Positions 63,079 through 64,000 of a stretch of 64,000 bases of DNA are shown here, in pieces. The position numbers were made by a program, and so were the translations under genes. This DNA comes from Chlorophyllum brunneum (taxonomy: Eukaryota > Basidiomycota > Agaricomycetes > Agaricales > Agaricaceae): positions 1,302,001 through 1,366,000 of the forward strand of contig OY756147.1 of NCBI GenBank assembly GCA_963576785.1, given 5' to 3'. Below the pieces are notes generated by a model, which was not told the DNA's origin, ran no database searches, and saw only the letters and a program-made list of their open reading frames with translations. Position 1 is the first letter of the stretch. The number at the start of each line of letters is the position of its first letter.

Positions 63079-63963
63079 ATGGGTTGCTTCATCAGTCTTT
63101 TCAAGTCCCCAGAGCAGGATGACACGGTCAGTAAGGCCCGCAAGCAGACGAAGCGCACAAAAGAGCCCGAAAAGCGAGATAAGAGCACACAACAGAATGC
63201 CAAAGGCAAGAAACCTGAAAGCAACGCGAAAGATGCACCAATATTGATTGCGTACGTCAGCTCGTTTGATACGATCATGGCTCTGTACTAAATCCCAGAT
63301 TCCGTAGGGTCGTAGGTCGCACAGGTTCAGGTCTGAGCCAGGTCAGTTGTGGTATTCTTCTGTGTTTTGGATGCTTGATATGATGATCCAGTTCATCCAT
63401 GATGTGACGGGTTCATATAAACATGGGGTAGCACCTGCAGCATCTCTACAGCGACATACGAATAGAATACAAGAAGTTACAGCTCTGATAAAGGAGCCAT
63501 ACTTCAGAAAACACATCACTCTGATTGATACGCCTGGTTTTGATTACTCGAGAAACAATGACGAGCGCGCAACATTCAAGCAACTAGCCAAGTGGCTGAG
63601 AAAGAGGTTTGAACTCCCAGATTTAACGCGTGCATTTGCTGACTCAAGTTTAGATATGGCTCGAATGCCAAGCTAGACGGGGTCATCTATATGCACAACA
63701 TATGGAACGAAGAGCTGTATCACAGGTCTCCATTTTACACGTCCGATCCCCTAGAGCAATTATGCGGTCGCGATTGGCGCAAAAAAGTAATCCTTGTGAA
63801 TTCACACTGGGACGAGGGTATCGGAGATGATGGTATGGAGAGGGAGGATCGCTTGAGGAGTGGTTATTGGAGTTTCATGAGTTATCGAGGCTCGCCAATG
63901 GTGCGATATGAATCTCCAGGAGATCGGATACGTGCACGAGAAATACTGAAGTATGTCATTTAG
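63079..63963 (+). CDS. AIG1-like G-domain protein 2, Walker A lysine replaced
   Basis: Exons are 63079-63251, 63308-63341, 63392-63606 and 63654-63963, giving 243 aa. The start MGCFISLFK fits an N-myristoylation plus palmitoylation signal, so the protein is probably held at a membrane. A Lys/Glu-rich linker (residues 15-55) precedes the G domain. The P-loop reads GRTGSGLSQ at 61-69, with Leu67 in the Lys position; IDTPGFDYS (D115-x-x-G118) is kept, as are LDGVIYMHNI and VILVNSHW. The same Lys loss in both copies, by different residues, argues against a sequencing error. The protein ends right after the domain. It may act as a nucleotide-binding or signalling scaffold rather than as a GTPase. 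Confidence 0.8.
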
Positions 63964-64000
63964 TACATCCCTAGTGGATGCAGTGCAATTATAAATTATC

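Overview
The window is nuclear DNA of a filamentous basidiomycete, most likely an agaricomycete wood or litter decayer. Nearly every gene is split by GT-AG introns of about 45-80 nt. The gene content fits that group: glyoxal-oxidase-type copper radical oxidases, a GMC (aryl-alcohol-oxidase-like) flavoenzyme, GT90/CAP10 glycosyltransferases, a Zn2Cys6 regulator, a flavin-dependent halogenase, and lineage-specific 7-helix membrane proteins and AIG1-like G proteins. No rRNA, tRNA, CRISPR array or intact transposon was seen. All gene models were built by hand by translating exons and matching splice sites and phase. They rest on reading the sequence, not on database searches.

Layout. 1-8760: three copper radical oxidase genes. 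Copy 1 (-) is cut by the left edge, copy 2 is (-), and copy 3 is (+) and divergent from copy 2. Copies 1 and 3 are nearly identical from exon 3 onward, as inverted arms around copy 2. 9567-10944: a 7-helix membrane protein (-). 13556-14606: a GPR1/FUN34/YaaH transporter. 18741-19977: a lactonase-type beta-propeller. 20329-21467: an F-box-like protein. 21615-29605: two GT90 paralogues (-) flanking a GMC oxidoreductase. 29892-33051: a Zn2Cys6 transcription factor. 35859-45046: three more 7-helix paralogues (+) with two decayed copies between them. 45426-47434: a histidine acid phosphatase, divergent from a PI-PLC X-domain protein (47771-49320). 50795-56748: four paralogous class I glutamine-amidotransferase-like genes, one with a frameshift. 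57312-59238: a flavin halogenase, divergent from mitochondrial ribosomal protein uS4m (59706-60803). 61719-63963: two tandem AIG1-like G-domain proteins whose P-loop lysine is replaced.

How the genes may work together. The copper radical oxidases and the GMC enzyme would both make extracellular or cell-surface H2O2 from aldehydes or alcohols, the usual partner of peroxidases in lignin decay. The GT90 pair with the adjacent Zn2Cys6 factor suggests secretory-pathway glycan synthesis, but joint regulation is only inferred from position. The window is dominated by local gene-family expansion: five families are present in two to four intact copies, with remnants, frameshifts, intron loss and a likely gene-conversion tract. 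The most unusual items are the 7-helix family with its conserved 19- and 22-nt microexons, the paired G proteins lacking the Walker A lysine, a GC-AG intron in the acid phosphatase, and a 30-nt stop-containing insert in the GMC gene.
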